64,000 nt of DNA from Listeria monocytogenes (GTDB lineage Bacteria; Bacillota; Bacilli; Lactobacillales; Listeriaceae). The stretch lies in the NCBI RefSeq assembly GCF_900187225.1, contig NZ_LT906436.1, positions 1,178,001-1,242,000 of the forward strand. Reading direction: 5' to 3'. Shown here in pieces: positions 63,565 to 64,000 of this stretch (position 1 is its first letter; each line of letters opens with the position of its first letter). The position numbers and the translations under genes were made by a program. The notes beneath the pieces are model-generated. The model saw nothing but the letters and a program-made list of their open reading frames with translations. It searched no databases and had not been told where the DNA came from.

Positions 63565-64000
63565 TTAATTGCGGATTTGACCGTCCCCGAAAATAATATA
63601 TTTAGTAGAAGTAAGCTCCGTTAAGCCCATTGGCCCTCTGGCATGCAGCTTTTGAGTACTAATACCAATTTCTGCACCAAATCCCATTGCAAAACCATCT
63701 GTGAAGCGAGTAGAAGCGTTAATATATACTGCCGCAGCATCGACTTTTTGATGAAAAGCTTGTCCAGTTGCATAATCATTCGAAATAATTGCTTCGGAAT
63801 GTTTTGTCCCGTATTTATTAATGTGATTAATTGCCTCATCTACTGAATCTACAACTTTAATGGCCAAAATAAAGTCTAAAAATTCATCTTCCCAGTCTGA
63901 CTCTGTTGCTGCTTTAGAATCTTTTAGAATTTCTCGTGCACGTTCATCCGCGCGTAATTCAACGTTATATTCCTTTAAAGCAGTTTCCATTTCAGGAAGA
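63565..64000 (-). CDS. proA: Gamma-glutamyl phosphate reductase, C-terminal part
   Basis: The frame is open to the window end; about 144 C-terminal residues of a ~415-aa enzyme of proline synthesis are present. [22 protein letters not shown] and [17 protein letters not shown] are strongly conserved ProA segments. The catalytic cysteine lies upstream, outside the window. proB is expected beyond the right edge. Confidence 0.95.
   Translation of the reverse strand, partial: LPEMETALKEYNVELRADERAREILKDSKAATESDWEDEFLDFILAIKVVDSVDEAINHINKYGTKHSEAIISNDYATGQAFHQKVDAAAVYINASTRFTDGFAMGFGAEIGISTQKLHARGPMGLTELTSTKYIIFGDGQIRN

Overview
The window is low-GC Firmicute DNA and matches Listeria (L. monocytogenes or a close relative). 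The main evidence is the gene order: a complete anaerobic cobalamin run, then the pheST, mutS2-trxA-uvrC, lysC-racE-rph and treRAB neighbourhoods, ending in proA. The species is not settled from sequence alone. No complete prophage, insertion sequence or CRISPR array is visible. Nearly everything is core chromosome.

Region 1 (1-12980) is one co-directional, tightly overlapping anaerobic (cobalt-early) vitamin B12 operon: cbiD (5' end cut by the window), cbiE, cbiT, cbiF, cbiG, cbiH, cbiJ, a cobA-hemD fusion, cbiK, cbiL, the cobalt ECF importer cbiMNQO, cbiP and a PduO-type adenosyltransferase. Uroporphyrinogen III is made and methylated by the fused CobA-HemD. CbiK inserts cobalt, CbiL/H/F/G/D/J/T/E build the corrin ring, CbiP amidates it and the last enzyme adenosylates cobalt. 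A strong bidirectional terminator closes the run.

Region 2 (13000-20900) holds mixed small units: two tandem DUF606 membrane proteins, a P-loop kinase-like protein, a PadR regulator with a DUF2812 partner, two adjacent glucosaminidase/GW autolysins, an M42 aminopeptidase, a TrmH-family rRNA methyltransferase, a small conserved protein and an HxlR regulator.

Region 3 (20860-46710) is housekeeping. It contains T-box-controlled pheST, a MacB/FtsX-type ABC exporter, a MarR-MMPL exporter pair, ung, rnhC divergent from zapA-cvpA, polX, mutS2, trxA, uvrC, lysC (with an internal in-frame start for a beta subunit), yslB divergent from racE-rph-rdgB and a phosphodiesterase.

Region 4 (46760-57460) is the more variable part. 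It starts with tRNA-Arg(TCT), the type of gene used by Listeria phage PSA for integration. A frameshifted DUF1254/DUF1214 gene follows, then small enzymes (DUF1801/YdeI, VOC, histidine phosphatase), an 11-residue-repeat protein, a DbpA-type RNA helicase, a Nudix hydrolase, an MFS exporter divergent from a Crp/Fnr regulator across a perfect palindrome, a YitT-family protein behind a leader with two tandem intrinsic terminators, and two tiny membrane proteins.

Region 5 (57418-64000) is the trehalose system: treR convergent with the treB-treA operon, with a TreR-like operator and a cre site at treB. A Nudix hydrolase, a conserved protein, an alpha/beta hydrolase and the 3' part of proA follow.

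The points most worth a second look are the yitT leader plus the two unannotated small membrane ORFs, apparent non-ATG/GTG/TTG starts (ATC for rnhC, CTG for an autolysin), the internal lysC start, and the frameshift beside the tRNA-Arg integration site.
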